From the NCBI GenBank assembly GCA_963722575.1, contig CAVRNR010000003.1, forward strand, positions 558,001-622,000: DNA of 64,000 nucleotides, given 5' to 3'. Numbering within the stretch: position 1 is the stretch's first letter; each line of letters begins with the position of its first letter. Under the pieces are notes generated by a model. It was not told the origin of the DNA. It worked only from the letters and a program-made list of their open reading frames with translations, and made no database searches. The DNA is from Fen-178 sp963722575 (GTDB taxonomy: Bacteria > Acidobacteriota > Terriglobia > Bryobacterales > Bryobacteraceae). Both the position numbers and the translations under genes were made by a program. Shown here in pieces: positions 42,349 to 51,430 of the stretch.

Positions 42349-44733
42349 TCACCGAATTGTGAAGCCGGAGGGGCCGGTGGGGGCACCGCTCGTCTGGAAA
42401 ATGCCGACGTTGAGACCTTTGGCCGTGAACGGGACCGACGGCGTCACTTCCACGAAATTGAGCGCTCCGAAGTTGCCGCCGGAAAGCGTCAGCAGCGCGT
42501 AGGGCGGAATCGTGAACGTTCCCGCGCTTGCGGGCGCTCTGCAGATCGCGCTGGCGCCGTTGGTGAAAGTGTTATCGGTCGCGCCAGAAACCTGGATCAC
42601 AACGTCTCCAGTCGCACCATTTCCCGTCCAGTTGACGGTCATGCCGTTGGAACGGGTCACGGTAAAGTTGTTGGTCAGCGGACTGGTCAACGTTGGCGAC
42701 GCAGGGATGGTGACGGTGGCCGCGAAAGGGCCGACATCCGCGCCGCCCGCCCCTATGATGGTGTAGACGCCGGGAACCAGAAACGTTCCCGCTGCGCTGA
42801 GAGTCGCGTTGAACTGTCCCGGAGTCCCCGTCACGGGCACGCTTCCGTTCGGTCCCATCACCGTGAAACTGGATCCGGCATCGAGGTTGGCAAAGCCCGT
42901 GATCGGCGGGTTGATGGAGTTGTTCTGCAGGTTATTGAAAACTATGCAGGTGCCCAGCGGCTGGTCGTCGACATAGGAGGCAAAGAAGGGCTGAGATCCC
43001 GGGTTGTAGGTGAGGATCTTGGCGAACTGGAATTGCGCGTCGTCCTGATACCCCGTGCCGCCGCTGTTTGGATCCTTGCTCAGCGAGATATTGGCGAACG
43101 CAACGGGCCCGGCGGTGACCGCTTGTTCAACGTTTACGGATGCCAGCGCGGGATTGGTAGCAGTGCAGTTGCGGCTGCCGATGGCCACCGGCATCACGGT
43201 ATTGTTGCTGATCTGGTTGTCGATCTGGACCAGCAACGGCACGGCGCATCCGGTGGGTACGTTGTTCGGCACTGTAAAGACAATCTGATCCTCCCCGATG
43301 CAGCAGCCGGACCGGCCCTGGTAGGCCACCGGGGCCTGGACTCCGCCTAGCCACACCGTGAGCGGAATGTCCGGCATGTTCTGACTCAGGCCTGCGCCGG
43401 AGGCGTCGCTTCCGTTGACCGGGCCCAAGCCCGTGGCCCACAGGATGAGCGTATCCCCGGGATTGGCCGCGCCGCAGTAGGTGTTGGGCCCTCCGCATTG
43501 GGCATCCTTGGCGGCCGAGACCAGGCTGTAGTCGGGGTAGCTGACGATGCCCGGTCCCTGGCCATCCGAACCGATGGTGAAGATTCCCAGGTTGTTTGCG
43601 ACGACAGTTATGGGCGCCGCGTTGCTGTCCTGGCCATTGTAGGTGACCGTGAAGGATCCCGTGCCCGTGGGCGTATTCGAGGGCAGCAACGCGGCGAGTT
43701 GGCCGTCCGAGGTGTAGTACATGAGCGCGTTCACCGTGGTGCCGGCCACCGTGACCGACACGGAAGTATTGCTCAACGTGGCGGACTGGAAGGCCCTTGC
43801 GGCGAAGGTGAGATTCGCCGGGCCGATGCCGCTCCCGAAGACCACAAAGATGGCGCCTTGCGCGATGCCCGCATTGGGCAGTCCAGGAGTGATGTAACTG
43901 GCCCCGTTGACCACGGAACTCACGTTGGGTCCGGCTACCGCGATGGGCAGCTCGTAGGGGACCACGGTCTCGACGCCGCCCACGCTCACAACCAGCGGCT
44001 GGTAGCCCGCGAAGAGATGCAGCGGAACGGTGAAGACCACCTGATCTTCACCTACGGGATACGACGACGGCGCCAGCGTCGCCGAAATGCCCGTGGCATT
44101 CTGGCCGCCGACCGTGACCGTCACCGGGGCGACGACGGCGGGCAGCGGCGTTGGCGTAATGGTCCCGGTCGGCGCCACCGGATTGGTGACGCCGAATCCG
44201 TTCCCCAGGCACCTCACAGTGCTGCCCGGCGCGGCTGGGTTCGTGGCGGAAATCTGGACGTTCGAGGTGTTGAAGCACTGGGCGAATGTCACGTTCGCCG
44301 GGTTGCCTGCGCTGATGTAGAGTTCCGGCGTGTAGGCCACCACGTTCACGTTGAACGGCTGCGACACCAGGTTCTGCCCGCCGGTAGCGCGCGTAAGCAC
44401 CAACTGACCGCCTCCCAATGGAGCGTCGACCGGCACCTGTATGACCACCTGGCTGGCTCCTTCGTTGCGCACCCCCGCGGCTTTGCCGGCCACCGTCACG
44501 GAGACCCCGCCGCAGGTAGTGGTAAACCCGGTCGCGGTTCCGCAGCCTACGCTGGCCACATCTCCCAGGTTGGTGCCCAGAATGTTGACTTCCTCGCCCG
44601 GAGCAATCACGTTGCTGGAGATGAACGTCGTGGCGTTGTTGGCGAGGCCGGTGATGGTGGGTGACTGAGCTTGAGCCACAAGACAGGCGGCAGAGCCAAA
44701 CATGGCTGCCAGAATCAGTAGGCGCGTACGCAT
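42349..44733 (-). CDS. Secreted protein with TIGR03437-type domains
   Basis: 794 residues. Signal peptide MRTRLLILAAMFGSAACLVAQA with cleavage near residue 22. The body is a series of Ig/TIG-like beta-sandwich segments with recurring phrases: NVIAPGEEVNILGTNLG, VSVTVGG-type strands, DQVVFTVP and SSVVNGASYITPGLPNAGIAQG then AIFVVFGSGIGP, LLPSNTPTGTGSFTV, ANPGDTLILWATGLGPVNG and PVAYQGRSGCCIGEDQIVF. These match the TIGR03437 family, which is concentrated in Solibacter-like acidobacteria. Role unknown; probably extracellular. A GAGGAGG ribosome-binding site lies about 9 bases before the ATG. Single gene, divergent from the zinc-ribbon gene. Confidence 0.85.
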   Translation of the reverse strand: MRTRLLILAAMFGSAACLVAQAQSPTITGLANNATTFISSNVIAPGEEVNILGTNLGDVASVGCGTATGFTTTCGGVSVTVAGKAAGVRNEGASQVVIQVPVDAPLGGGQLVLTRATGGQNLVSQPFNVNVVAYTPELYISAGNPANVTFAQCFNTSNVQISATNPAAPGSTVRCLGNGFGVTNPVAPTGTITPTPLPAVVAPVTVTVGGQNATGISATLAPSSYPVGEDQVVFTVPLHLFAGYQPLVVSVGGVETVVPYELPIAVAGPNVSSVVNGASYITPGLPNAGIAQGAIFVVFGSGIGPANLTFAARAFQSATLSNTSVSVTVAGTTVNALMYYTSDGQLAALLPSNTPTGTGSFTVTYNGQDSNAAPITVVANNLGIFTIGSDGQGPGIVSYPDYSLVSAAKDAQCGGPNTYCGAANPGDTLILWATGLGPVNGSDASGAGLSQNMPDIPLTVWLGGVQAPVAYQGRSGCCIGEDQIVFTVPNNVPTGCAVPLLVQIDNQISNNTVMPVAIGSRNCTATNPALASVNVEQAVTAGPVAFANISLSKDPNSGGTGYQDDAQFQFAKILTYNPGSQPFFASYVDDQPLGTCIVFNNLQNNSINPPITGFANLDAGSSFTVMGPNGSVPVTGTPGQFNATLSAAGTFLVPGVYTIIGAGGADVGPFAATVTIPASPTLTSPLTNNFTVTRSNGMTVNWTGNGATGDVVIQVSGATDNTFTNGASAICRAPASAGTFTIPPYALLTLSGGNFGALNFVEVTPSVPFTAKGLNVGIFQTSGAPTGPSGFTIR

Positions 44734-44779
44734 TGGAACTTCCTCCTCGATCCTGACGCGGCCAAAATCACGCGCCGGA

Positions 44780-44785
44780 ATTATG
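44780..44785 (-). promoter_or_regulatory. Candidate -10 box for the TIGR03437 gene
   Basis: CATAAT on the minus strand about 47 bases before the ATG, with a GAGGAGG ribosome-binding site between them. No clear -35. Confidence 0.3.
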
Positions 44786-44987
44786 AATTCTGATGATGCC
44801 GGCCCTGGCGGGGATTCAGCATTTTTTTGCCGATCGAGGAGCGGTTCGTGCCTGGGTCGCTAGGGGCCGTTCCTGGCGTTCCGCATGGCCGGCCGGCGGC
44901 TGGGCACGCGAGCCGGGGAACGGCATCCCCAGAACGGTCGGAGGGCCCAAACGCGGCCGATGGGGTCTTTTGCGCGCAAAGAACATG

Positions 44988-44993
44988 TATAAT
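44988..44993 (+). promoter_or_regulatory. Candidate -10 box for the zinc-ribbon/DUF4870 gene
   Basis: TATAAT about 49 bases before the ATG at 45042, with GAGGAGG as ribosome-binding site 8 bases before the start. The -35 region is T-rich (TCTTTT) but not a good match. Confidence 0.42.
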
Positions 44994-45041
44994 GCTTGCT
45001 GCGGTTGAATTCACACGGTAGAGTCGAGGAGGAGGTCGTTT

Positions 45042-45497
45042 ATGGCGTTTTGCGCGAGTTGTGGTGCCCCGGTGGAAGGAAAGTTTTGTGCGAAATGTGG
45101 TGCGCCCATGGGTGCGGCCGTTCCGCCGCCCGGCGCCGCACCCGGCGCGGCGCCCGGCGTGGCTGCCGCGGGGATGACGGATAACGCGGCTTCAGCGCTG
45201 TGCTACGTGCTGGGCCTGATTACGGGTATACTGTTCCTGGTACTGGCCCCTTACAACCAGAACAAGACCATACGGTTTCACGCATTTCAATCGATCTTTC
45301 TGAATGTCGCGTGGATCGTGTTCTGGATGGTGATCAACATCGTTTTCAGCGCATTGCATATGTGGAGCCTCTTGTTTCTGTCTCCGCTGATCGGGCTGGC
45401 GTTCTTCGTCCTGTGGATCTACATGATCATCACGGCCTATCAGGGGAAGAAGGTGGTACTGCCGGTGATCGGGCCGATCGCGCAAGGGCAGGCCTGA
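45042..45497 (+). CDS. Zinc-ribbon plus DUF4870 membrane protein
   Basis: 151 residues. The N-terminus is a zinc ribbon with two CxxC pairs (FCASCGAPVEGKFCAKCGAP), followed by a Pro/Ala-rich linker (residues 25-45). The C-terminal ~100 residues form a DUF4870/Tic20-like helical membrane domain with three to four hydrophobic segments; ALCYVLGLITGILFLVL, PYNQNKTIRFHAFQSIFLN and LWIYMIITAYQGKKVVLPVIG match that family closely. A strong GAGGAGG precedes the ATG. Function unknown; such proteins are common in acidobacteria. Confidence 0.87.
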   Translation: MAFCASCGAPVEGKFCAKCGAPMGAAVPPPGAAPGAAPGVAAAGMTDNAASALCYVLGLITGILFLVLAPYNQNKTIRFHAFQSIFLNVAWIVFWMVINIVFSALHMWSLLFLSPLIGLAFFVLWIYMIITAYQGKKVVLPVIGPIAQGQA

Positions 45498-45524
45498 AAC
45501 CTGAATTGCGGCGGGCCGCGTAGG

Positions 45525-46430
45525 GTGGGACTCACGAGACGGCAGATTCTGGCCGCCGCGGCGGGTGGCGTAGCGCGCGCGGCGCAGTACAAGGCCGGCG
45601 GCGCGAAACCGCGCAGCAAGCCGCCCGTGTGCCTGTACTCGAAACTTCTGGCGAAGGTGGAGTACGACGACCTGGGCAAGGTGCTCCGCGACCTGGGTTT
45701 CGATGGCTGCGATCTCTCGGTGGAAGCCGGAGGACACGTGCTTCCCGAACACGCGCAGGCCGACCTGGTGCGCGCGGTGCTGGCCGTGACCGACGTAGGG
45801 CTCGACGTTCCCATATTCACGACCTCGATTACCTCTCCGGGGGACCCCAACATCCGGCTCATACTTGGCTACGGGGGCTTCCTGGGGGTACCGCTCTTCC
45901 GGCCGGGCGTGTGGAAATACAACGGGACTACCGGGATCGAAGCGCGGCTGGCCGAAGTGCAGGGCGAAATCGCGGGACTGGCGTCGATGGCCCGGGGCTC
46001 GGCGATGGCGATGTGCCTCCGCAACGTCGCCGGCGACAACGTGGGCAGCGCCGTATGGGACACGAACCTGATCATTCGCGGCCTGGACCCGCAGTCGGTG
46101 GGCTATGCGTTCGACCCCGGCTCGGCCGCGGCCGCGGGAGGCGTGGACGGCGGGTGGCTGGCGCTGCGGCTGGCGCTGCCGCGGTTGAAGATGGCGACGC
46201 TCAACGATTTCAACTGGAGCAAAGACACGGGCGGAGCGTGGAAAGCCGTCCCCTGCCCGCTGGGGGAGGGGATGGTGGATTGGTCCCGGTTCTTCGCCAC
46301 GCTGGCGCGCGCGAAGTTCACGGGGCCGCTCTCGATTGAGATGGCGTACCGGCCGGCGAAAGAGGTGGAGGCCATCAAGCGCGACCTGGCATTCGTCCGT
46401 AAGCAAGTAGCGACAGCCTACGGAAGCTGA
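45525..46430 (+). CDS. TIM-barrel protein, sugar phosphate isomerase/epimerase-like, Tat-type signal
   Basis: 301 residues from a GTG. The N-terminus TRRQILAAAAGGVARAAQYKAG resembles a Tat signal (RR plus hydrophobic run), so export is likely. The body fits the AP-endonuclease-2/xylose-isomerase-like TIM barrel: LRDLGFDGCDLSVEAGGHV near the start, then GYAFDPGSAAAAGG, LPRLKMATLNDFNW, PLGEGMVDWSRFFATL and GPLSIEMAYRP. The GEGxVDW and late E are the usual metal/substrate positions of the family. Substrate unknown. An inverted repeat at 46447-46550 separates it from the convergent flavoprotein gene. Confidence 0.8.
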   Translation: MGLTRRQILAAAAGGVARAAQYKAGGAKPRSKPPVCLYSKLLAKVEYDDLGKVLRDLGFDGCDLSVEAGGHVLPEHAQADLVRAVLAVTDVGLDVPIFTTSITSPGDPNIRLILGYGGFLGVPLFRPGVWKYNGTTGIEARLAEVQGEIAGLASMARGSAMAMCLRNVAGDNVGSAVWDTNLIIRGLDPQSVGYAFDPGSAAAAGGVDGGWLALRLALPRLKMATLNDFNWSKDTGGAWKAVPCPLGEGMVDWSRFFATLARAKFTGPLSIEMAYRPAKEVEAIKRDLAFVRKQVATAYGS

Positions 46431-46446
46431 AAAGAACAAAGAACAA

Positions 46447-46550
46447 TAGCCACGGATGAACACGGATAAACACGGATAAGAAAAACAAAAAAGCCTTAAG
46501 ATCTTCTTGGTCTTTGCTTATCCGTGTTTATCCGTGTTCATCCGTGGCTA
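46447..46550. terminator. 34-base perfect inverted repeat of the CACGGAT-type dispersed family
   Basis: Arms at 46447-46480 and 46517-46550 are exact reverse complements, each built of near-tandem CACGGATgAA/CACGGATaA units; the 36-base loop is A-rich. It lies between the ends of two convergent genes and could stop transcription both ways. Similar GGATGAACACGGAT sequences are known as dispersed intergenic repeats in several bacterial phyla. Confidence 0.7.
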
Positions 46551-46566
46551 ATTTGGTTTTTGGTTT

Positions 46567-48402
46567 TCAGTTCTCGGTGGAGTGGAGGCCGCCGGCGCCG
46601 GTGCCGAAAGAGATGTTGCCGCGCTGGGGGTCGTCGTCGAGGGGCGTGCCGCAGTTCCACAGGCAGGCGCCGCAGTGCACGCACTTTTCGCGATCGAAGA
46701 CGGGGACACCGCCGGGGCCGGGCGTGATGGCCTGGCCGGAGCACATCTCGATGCACATCTTGGCGACGCAGCGCTCGCAGAAATCGGGATAGACGAAGCG
46801 CACATGATCGGCGAAGCCGGGCGGCGCTTGCACCTTTCCGCCGACTAAGAGCGCGTCCTGGTGCGAGATGAGGAGTTGGCCGTCGTAGGGAATGGCGGGC
46901 CAGCCGCAACGCTCCATCAGGGCATTGCTGCAACTGACGCCCTTGGCGCGGCATTGCTCGAGGATGCGGTCGAGCTCGGCGGCGGGGATCTTGCGGCGGT
47001 AGTATTCTCTCAAGTCGGGCACAAGCCGCGGCTCGCCTGCGATGGAGCGCTTACCTTTGGTGAAGCCGGCCAGCGCCATGCCAATGAGGCCGGGGATGAG
47101 GCCGCGGTGGAAGCCATCGCGAGCTTTCTCGGCTATGCGCCCTTCCTGCTCGACCCAGCTCGCGCGGCGGCGCGCCACGTAGGTCTGTTCCAGATTCTCT
47201 TTGGTGAGCGGGCGGCCCGCGTGCAGCAATTCGAGGACGGCCTCGGCGAGCTGCGCTCCGGTGGTCCAGGCTTCGTCCACACCGGAGCCGGTGAGCACGT
47301 TGGTACTTCCGGAGCCTTCGCCGATGCGCGCGTAGCCATCGCCGGCCAGGAACGGCTCGCCGCGCCGGCCGGATTCCTGAAGCGACTTGGCGCCCCACGA
47401 ACGCAGCCTGGCGCCCTGGAGGTAGCGCCACAGGTAGGGATGCAGCATGAAGTGCTGCAAGTAGCGGTACGCGGTGCGCATGGGGCTGCGAAACCACGAT
47501 GGCACGAAGATGCCGACGGTGGCCACGCGATCCGGATGCACGTAGAGGAAGCCGAAGATCTCCGGCTCGGGATAGCCGAAGGTGTGGAAGACCGTGCCGG
47601 GCTCGAGCGGGGAATCGGGCGGCAGATCGACCACCATCTTCATGCCCACGGCCCACTCGCGCTGGTGATGACCCGGCGGCAACCCGAATTGCTGGTCGAG
47701 CTGGCGGCCGATGGCTCCGACTGGCCCATCGGCTACCACCGTAAGGGCCGCGTGAACATCCATACCGGCCATGAAACCGGCTTCCGGAATGCCTTCCCGA
47801 TCGACGCCCTGATCGCTGAGACGCACGCCGCGGACAAGCCCATCTTCGATGAGCGCGTGGTCGACGGGCATTCCGGGCCAGATCTGCACGGTGCCGGAGG
47901 CCATCAATTCCGAGCCGACGAACTGCATGAACTGGCCCAGGGACATCACCAATCCGCCGTGCTTATGTAGAAAGGCGGGAGTATAAGGCAGCTCGACGCC
48001 GTGGCTGCGATGGAGGCCGAGCGCGCGGACGATGCGGTCGGCGAGGCGCAGCATGGGGGAACGGCGGCTGGCGCCGGCGGGATCGAGAAGGTAGACGACC
48101 TTCTCCAGGGTGACGGGCGCGGCCATCGGAATGGCGGCGGCGTCGAGGTGGGGCAGGGAAGCGCGTATGCCGCGCGCGCGAGTGACCACGCCGGAAACAC
48201 CGAAGGCGATATCGTCGGCGCGCTCGTAGCACACCACCTGGAGCGGCAGGCCGGGGCAGGCCAGGCTTTCGAGCGCGGGGGTGCCGTCGGGATTCATGAG
48301 CCGGCCGGAGAGCGTGGTCAGGAAGCCGGCCGTGGCGGGGCCGAAGCCCACGCAGACGATATCGACGTCCATGGTCTGGCGATCGACGGGCGGCGGCGTC
48401 AT
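46567..48402 (-). CDS. ETF-quinone-oxidoreductase-like FAD/[4Fe-4S] flavoprotein
   Basis: 611 residues. FAD-binding motif is a variant, VDIVCVGFGPATAGFL, near residue 15. A GDGYARIGEGSGSTNVLTGSGVDEAW region contacts FAD or quinone. The C-terminus holds two ferredoxin-like cysteine clusters, CERCVAKMCIEMC and CVHCGACLWNCGTP, which bind Fe-S as in ETF-QO. The start at 48402 forms ATGA with the upstream acyl-CoA dehydrogenase; upstream residues in the longer frame are out-of-frame reading. It would pass electrons from acyl-CoA oxidation to the quinone pool, either directly or via ETF, although no etfAB is in the window. Slightly longer than standard ETF-QO (~550). Confidence 0.82.
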   Translation of the reverse strand: MTPPPVDRQTMDVDIVCVGFGPATAGFLTTLSGRLMNPDGTPALESLACPGLPLQVVCYERADDIAFGVSGVVTRARGIRASLPHLDAAAIPMAAPVTLEKVVYLLDPAGASRRSPMLRLADRIVRALGLHRSHGVELPYTPAFLHKHGGLVMSLGQFMQFVGSELMASGTVQIWPGMPVDHALIEDGLVRGVRLSDQGVDREGIPEAGFMAGMDVHAALTVVADGPVGAIGRQLDQQFGLPPGHHQREWAVGMKMVVDLPPDSPLEPGTVFHTFGYPEPEIFGFLYVHPDRVATVGIFVPSWFRSPMRTAYRYLQHFMLHPYLWRYLQGARLRSWGAKSLQESGRRGEPFLAGDGYARIGEGSGSTNVLTGSGVDEAWTTGAQLAEAVLELLHAGRPLTKENLEQTYVARRRASWVEQEGRIAEKARDGFHRGLIPGLIGMALAGFTKGKRSIAGEPRLVPDLREYYRRKIPAAELDRILEQCRAKGVSCSNALMERCGWPAIPYDGQLLISHQDALLVGGKVQAPPGFADHVRFVYPDFCERCVAKMCIEMCSGQAITPGPGGVPVFDREKCVHCGACLWNCGTPLDDDPQRGNISFGTGAGGLHSTEN

Positions 48403-50594
48403 GCGGGGTAATCCAGCGCTTCGGGAATCATGACTTTGGTGAGGGCATCGGCGGCGCGATCCTTGGCGAGCTGCGAGCCGGTGAGGCAGCCATCCATGCG
48501 CGCGCGCAGGCGGGAGAACTGGTCGAGCCCTTCGAAGCGGACGCACGGGCCGGCCTTGGGCGGATGCGCGCCATCCTGCTCGATGACGTCGGTGTAGCCG
48601 CGCGCGAGGCTTGCCATGCCGGGGATGAGGCTTTCCATGGCGTCGAGGTCGCCGGCTTGGTAGCAGGTGGCGCAGCCCTCGGTGTCCCAGGCGGGATGGC
48701 GGTTGTAGCCGAAGACCAACTCGGCGCAAACGCGGCCCACTTCGCCAGCCGAGCGCGCCGATTGCACATGGCACAAGTCGGTGAGGAAGGCGAGCAAGCC
48801 GGGAAGACCTTCGGCGACAGTGGGGTTGGCGGGGCCTTCGGTTTCCAGTTGCAGCACGTCGAGGATCTGGCAGCGGGCGGAGAGCAGCCAGCAGAGCGCG
48901 TCGGCCAAGGGGAAGGTGACGCCCTGGCGGGCGGTTTGGTAGAGCTTGGCGCCATCGGCATCGGTGGCGTTGAGCAGGTGCTGGAGCGACCAGAGCCACA
49001 GCTCCATGGCGGTGGCGAGGGCGCAGGCGCCGGTGCCGGGGCGATCATTGGCGATGAGGCGCATTTCGCGGATCCATTGGCGGAACTGGGCCAGGAACAG
49101 TTCGTCGGTCATGGTGACGCTGAGCTGGCGGCGCTGTACCACCTCGGGGCCTTCGTAAGTGGCCTCTAACTGCGAATCCATCCACTTTTGGCCGAGGAAG
49201 CCGGGGCAGTCCTCGGTGACGCCGTAGCCGCCCATCAGGCTGACGGCTTCGCGCATCATGCTGGCGCCGTGGCCGGTGTTCCACAGCTTGGTGGCGGGGC
49301 AGAGGACGTTGGCCACGGAATCGAGGAGGGCGAATTGGACTAATGGGGCAGGTTGGGAGGTTGCGCCGGTACGCAGGTGATCGAGGGCTTCTTTCTGCAC
49401 CGGGCGCATGGCTTTGAACATGGCGGTGCCCCCGGTGATTCCGCGCGCCGCCAGGATTTCGTTCTTCTGAATTTCGAGCGGATCGAGTTGGTCGAATGTG
49501 CGTGCGGCTGCGAATCCGAGCGCGGCGCTGGCTTCGCCGGTGGCCCATACATCCACCAGCCGGTGGACGGCATCCTGCTTGAGCTGGAGGCCCAGCTCAT
49601 AGCGGGGCGAGCCGGGGGCGATTGCGCCGCCGCGGAACCGGTTGCGGTGATAGCGGATGACGGGCTCGACCGCGGAGAGCAGCTTGGCCGAGGTCATAAT
49701 GCCCACCGTGACCCGGGTACGGCGGAAGACGGCCTCGATGATCTCGCCGTGGCTGTAGCGCGGGACGATCTGCCCGTCCTTGACGCTGTAGCCGCCGATG
49801 ATGCGGCTGGCGGGAACGCGCAGGCTGAAGACGGGATCGCGGGTGGAAGAGAGCTGGTGGACCAGCTTGCGGGTGGGCGTGCCGCGGTCGAAGGTGCCGG
49901 GGTCAGTTTCCTCGAGGATGACCATACAGGTTCCCTTGATGCGCGGGTCGTCGGAATCGACGGCGGCGGTGACGAAGTTGGCGAACCCCATGTTGGTGAT
50001 GAAGCGGCCGCGCTTATCGACCTGCAAGACCAGCTCCTCGCCTTCGTTCCACTCGGCGACCTTGACCTTGCCGCCGAGCATGCCGGTTTCGACGCCCACG
50101 TAGGGGAGCGGCTCGGTGAGGGCGAAGGCGCCGCGCCAGGGCTTGCGATTCTCGCCGGGCTGGGCGGGAGCGCAGCGGGACATATAGTAATCGCGCTGCT
50201 CCTGGGTGCCGCGTTCGTGGATGGGGGAAAGCGCCAGGCACCCGGCCAGGCTGCCGGTAGCGGAGCCGGCATCCACCCAGGCCAACTCGAAGGCGACCAG
50301 CGCCAGCGCGAGGTTCTTAGGCCCCTCGATGAAGCCGCCCTGGCCGGGGTCCATGAAGACGCCGGTGATGCCGGATTCGTCGAAGGCCTGGAGGAGGGCG
50401 TTCTTCTCGGGCGTCCATTCGTGAGTGTTGCGTGCGCCTTGGGCTACCAGGCGGGCGACCGGCCCGCGCGCGACGGCGCGAACCGACTGCACCAGCATCT
50501 GCAAGTCATAGCGGTCCGAGAAGCGCCACAAGATCTGCCGGACGTCGTCGCCGGGCAAGGCGCGCAGGTAGTCGGTGGGGTGGTCAAGGGTCAT
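48399..50594 (-). CDS. Acyl-CoA dehydrogenase family protein, long form
   Basis: 731 residues. The ACAD core spans about 20-560: GITGVFMDPGQGGFIEGPKN, AFALTEPLPYVGVETGML (FAD-contact loop), GYSVKDGQIVPRYSHGEI, RVTVGIMTSAKLLSAVEPVI, VLCPATKLWNTGHGASMMRE and SLMGGYGVTEDCPGF. The catalytic base would be in the E/D cluster near LEATYEGPEVVQRRQ. A ~170-residue extra C-terminal helical domain with a CATCYQAGD motif follows, as in very-long-chain-type or the acidobacterial long ACADs. Coupled by ATGA to the ETF-QO-like gene. Likely fatty-acid or branched-chain acyl-CoA oxidation. Confidence 0.85.
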   Translation of the reverse strand: MTLDHPTDYLRALPGDDVRQILWRFSDRYDLQMLVQSVRAVARGPVARLVAQGARNTHEWTPEKNALLQAFDESGITGVFMDPGQGGFIEGPKNLALALVAFELAWVDAGSATGSLAGCLALSPIHERGTQEQRDYYMSRCAPAQPGENRKPWRGAFALTEPLPYVGVETGMLGGKVKVAEWNEGEELVLQVDKRGRFITNMGFANFVTAAVDSDDPRIKGTCMVILEETDPGTFDRGTPTRKLVHQLSSTRDPVFSLRVPASRIIGGYSVKDGQIVPRYSHGEIIEAVFRRTRVTVGIMTSAKLLSAVEPVIRYHRNRFRGGAIAPGSPRYELGLQLKQDAVHRLVDVWATGEASAALGFAAARTFDQLDPLEIQKNEILAARGITGGTAMFKAMRPVQKEALDHLRTGATSQPAPLVQFALLDSVANVLCPATKLWNTGHGASMMREAVSLMGGYGVTEDCPGFLGQKWMDSQLEATYEGPEVVQRRQLSVTMTDELFLAQFRQWIREMRLIANDRPGTGACALATAMELWLWSLQHLLNATDADGAKLYQTARQGVTFPLADALCWLLSARCQILDVLQLETEGPANPTVAEGLPGLLAFLTDLCHVQSARSAGEVGRVCAELVFGYNRHPAWDTEGCATCYQAGDLDAMESLIPGMASLARGYTDVIEQDGAHPPKAGPCVRFEGLDQFSRLRARMDGCLTGSQLAKDRAADALTKVMIPEALDYPA

Positions 50595-50719
50595 GGATGG
50601 GGTCCTTTTTCAGTGTAGCGCGGGGCGGGTGAGGGTTTCAGGTAAGTGGTTGATACTGTTCGAGGAAGGGGTGGTGACGCGGAGTGGACGCCGGAGCGGC
50701 GACCGCGTAAACTGGGCAT

Positions 50720-50956
50720 ATGGCGATGTGGCAAGAGTTCCTGAGCAGTAGTCCACAGATCTGCGGTGGTGAGATCTGTGCCACAGGGACCCGAATTCCG
50801 GTCACGGTTATTCTTGACAGTCTGGCCGAGGGCGCCACCAAGGACGAGATCCTGACCAGCTATCCCGGACTGCGCGTCCAGCACATTAATGCCGCTCTGG
50901 CTTACGCGGCGGAATTGGCGCACGAAGAACGTCTCGTGCCGATCCGGGCAATGTGA
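50720..50956 (+). CDS. DUF433 antitoxin-like protein (partner toxin decayed)
   Basis: 78 residues with the DUF433 pattern SSSPQICGGEICATGTRIPVTVILDSLAEGATKDEIL, then SYPGLRVQHINAALAYAAEL. Intact and of normal length. Its stop overlaps a GTG (GTGA) that begins the remains of a DUF5615 gene. Same type of module as 2511-3118, but the toxin is destroyed, leaving an orphan antitoxin. Confidence 0.85.
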   Translation: MAMWQEFLSSSPQICGGEICATGTRIPVTVILDSLAEGATKDEILTSYPGLRVQHINAALAYAAELAHEERLVPIRAM

Positions 50957-51167
50957 AGTTCAAAATTGACGAAAACCTCCCTGGGGTATCGCCAATTTAC
51001 AGCGCTACCCGATTCACCAACATGCGGGAGTGGTCTTGTTTCGACCGGACACCTCGGGACGAGGCGCCGTCATCGCGTTTGTGCGCGAGCGGCTGCGCGA
51101 GGTGCTCGAAATGGACCTCACCGGCCGGCTGACGGTCGTCGGGCCGTCCCATATCCGGCTTCGATAG
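50953..51167 (+). pseudogene. DUF5615 toxin relic with internal deletion
   Basis: Begins V-K-F-K-I-D-E-N-L-P, the typical DUF5615 start, then jumps in another frame to a C-terminal stretch H-Q-H-A-G-V-V-L-F-R-P ... and L-R-E-V-L-E-M-D-L-T-G-R-L-T-V-V-G-P, ending TAG at 51167. About 60 middle codons, including the central acidic motif, are missing and the ends are out of frame. Confidence 0.75.
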
Positions 51168-51430
51168 GCTTCCGCGGTGCGCGGGGGAACTGTCTTACCA
51201 CGTCCAGCGTCGGGACGCGTGGCGGGCGGTGGAATTGCGGAGGCCATGATTCGGAATCGGCGACGCAGAGGGCGTTTCGCGGGCGTAATCCGCGAACACG
51301 AGCGCCTCGGGCACCAGTTCAGCGGTTTGCGCGTGATACGGCCCAGTGGCTTTATGGCCCCTTTGTAAATGCCGTGTGACTACCGAGGAGCGAGCTTCGG
51401 TCACGAGTTCGACCACTGTCGCGGTACCAG

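Noticed and set aside
48399..48999. Long N-terminal extension of the ETF-QO-like protein to 48999
   Set aside because: Arg/Pro/Ala-rich out-of-frame reading of the acyl-CoA dehydrogenase; the real start is at 48402.
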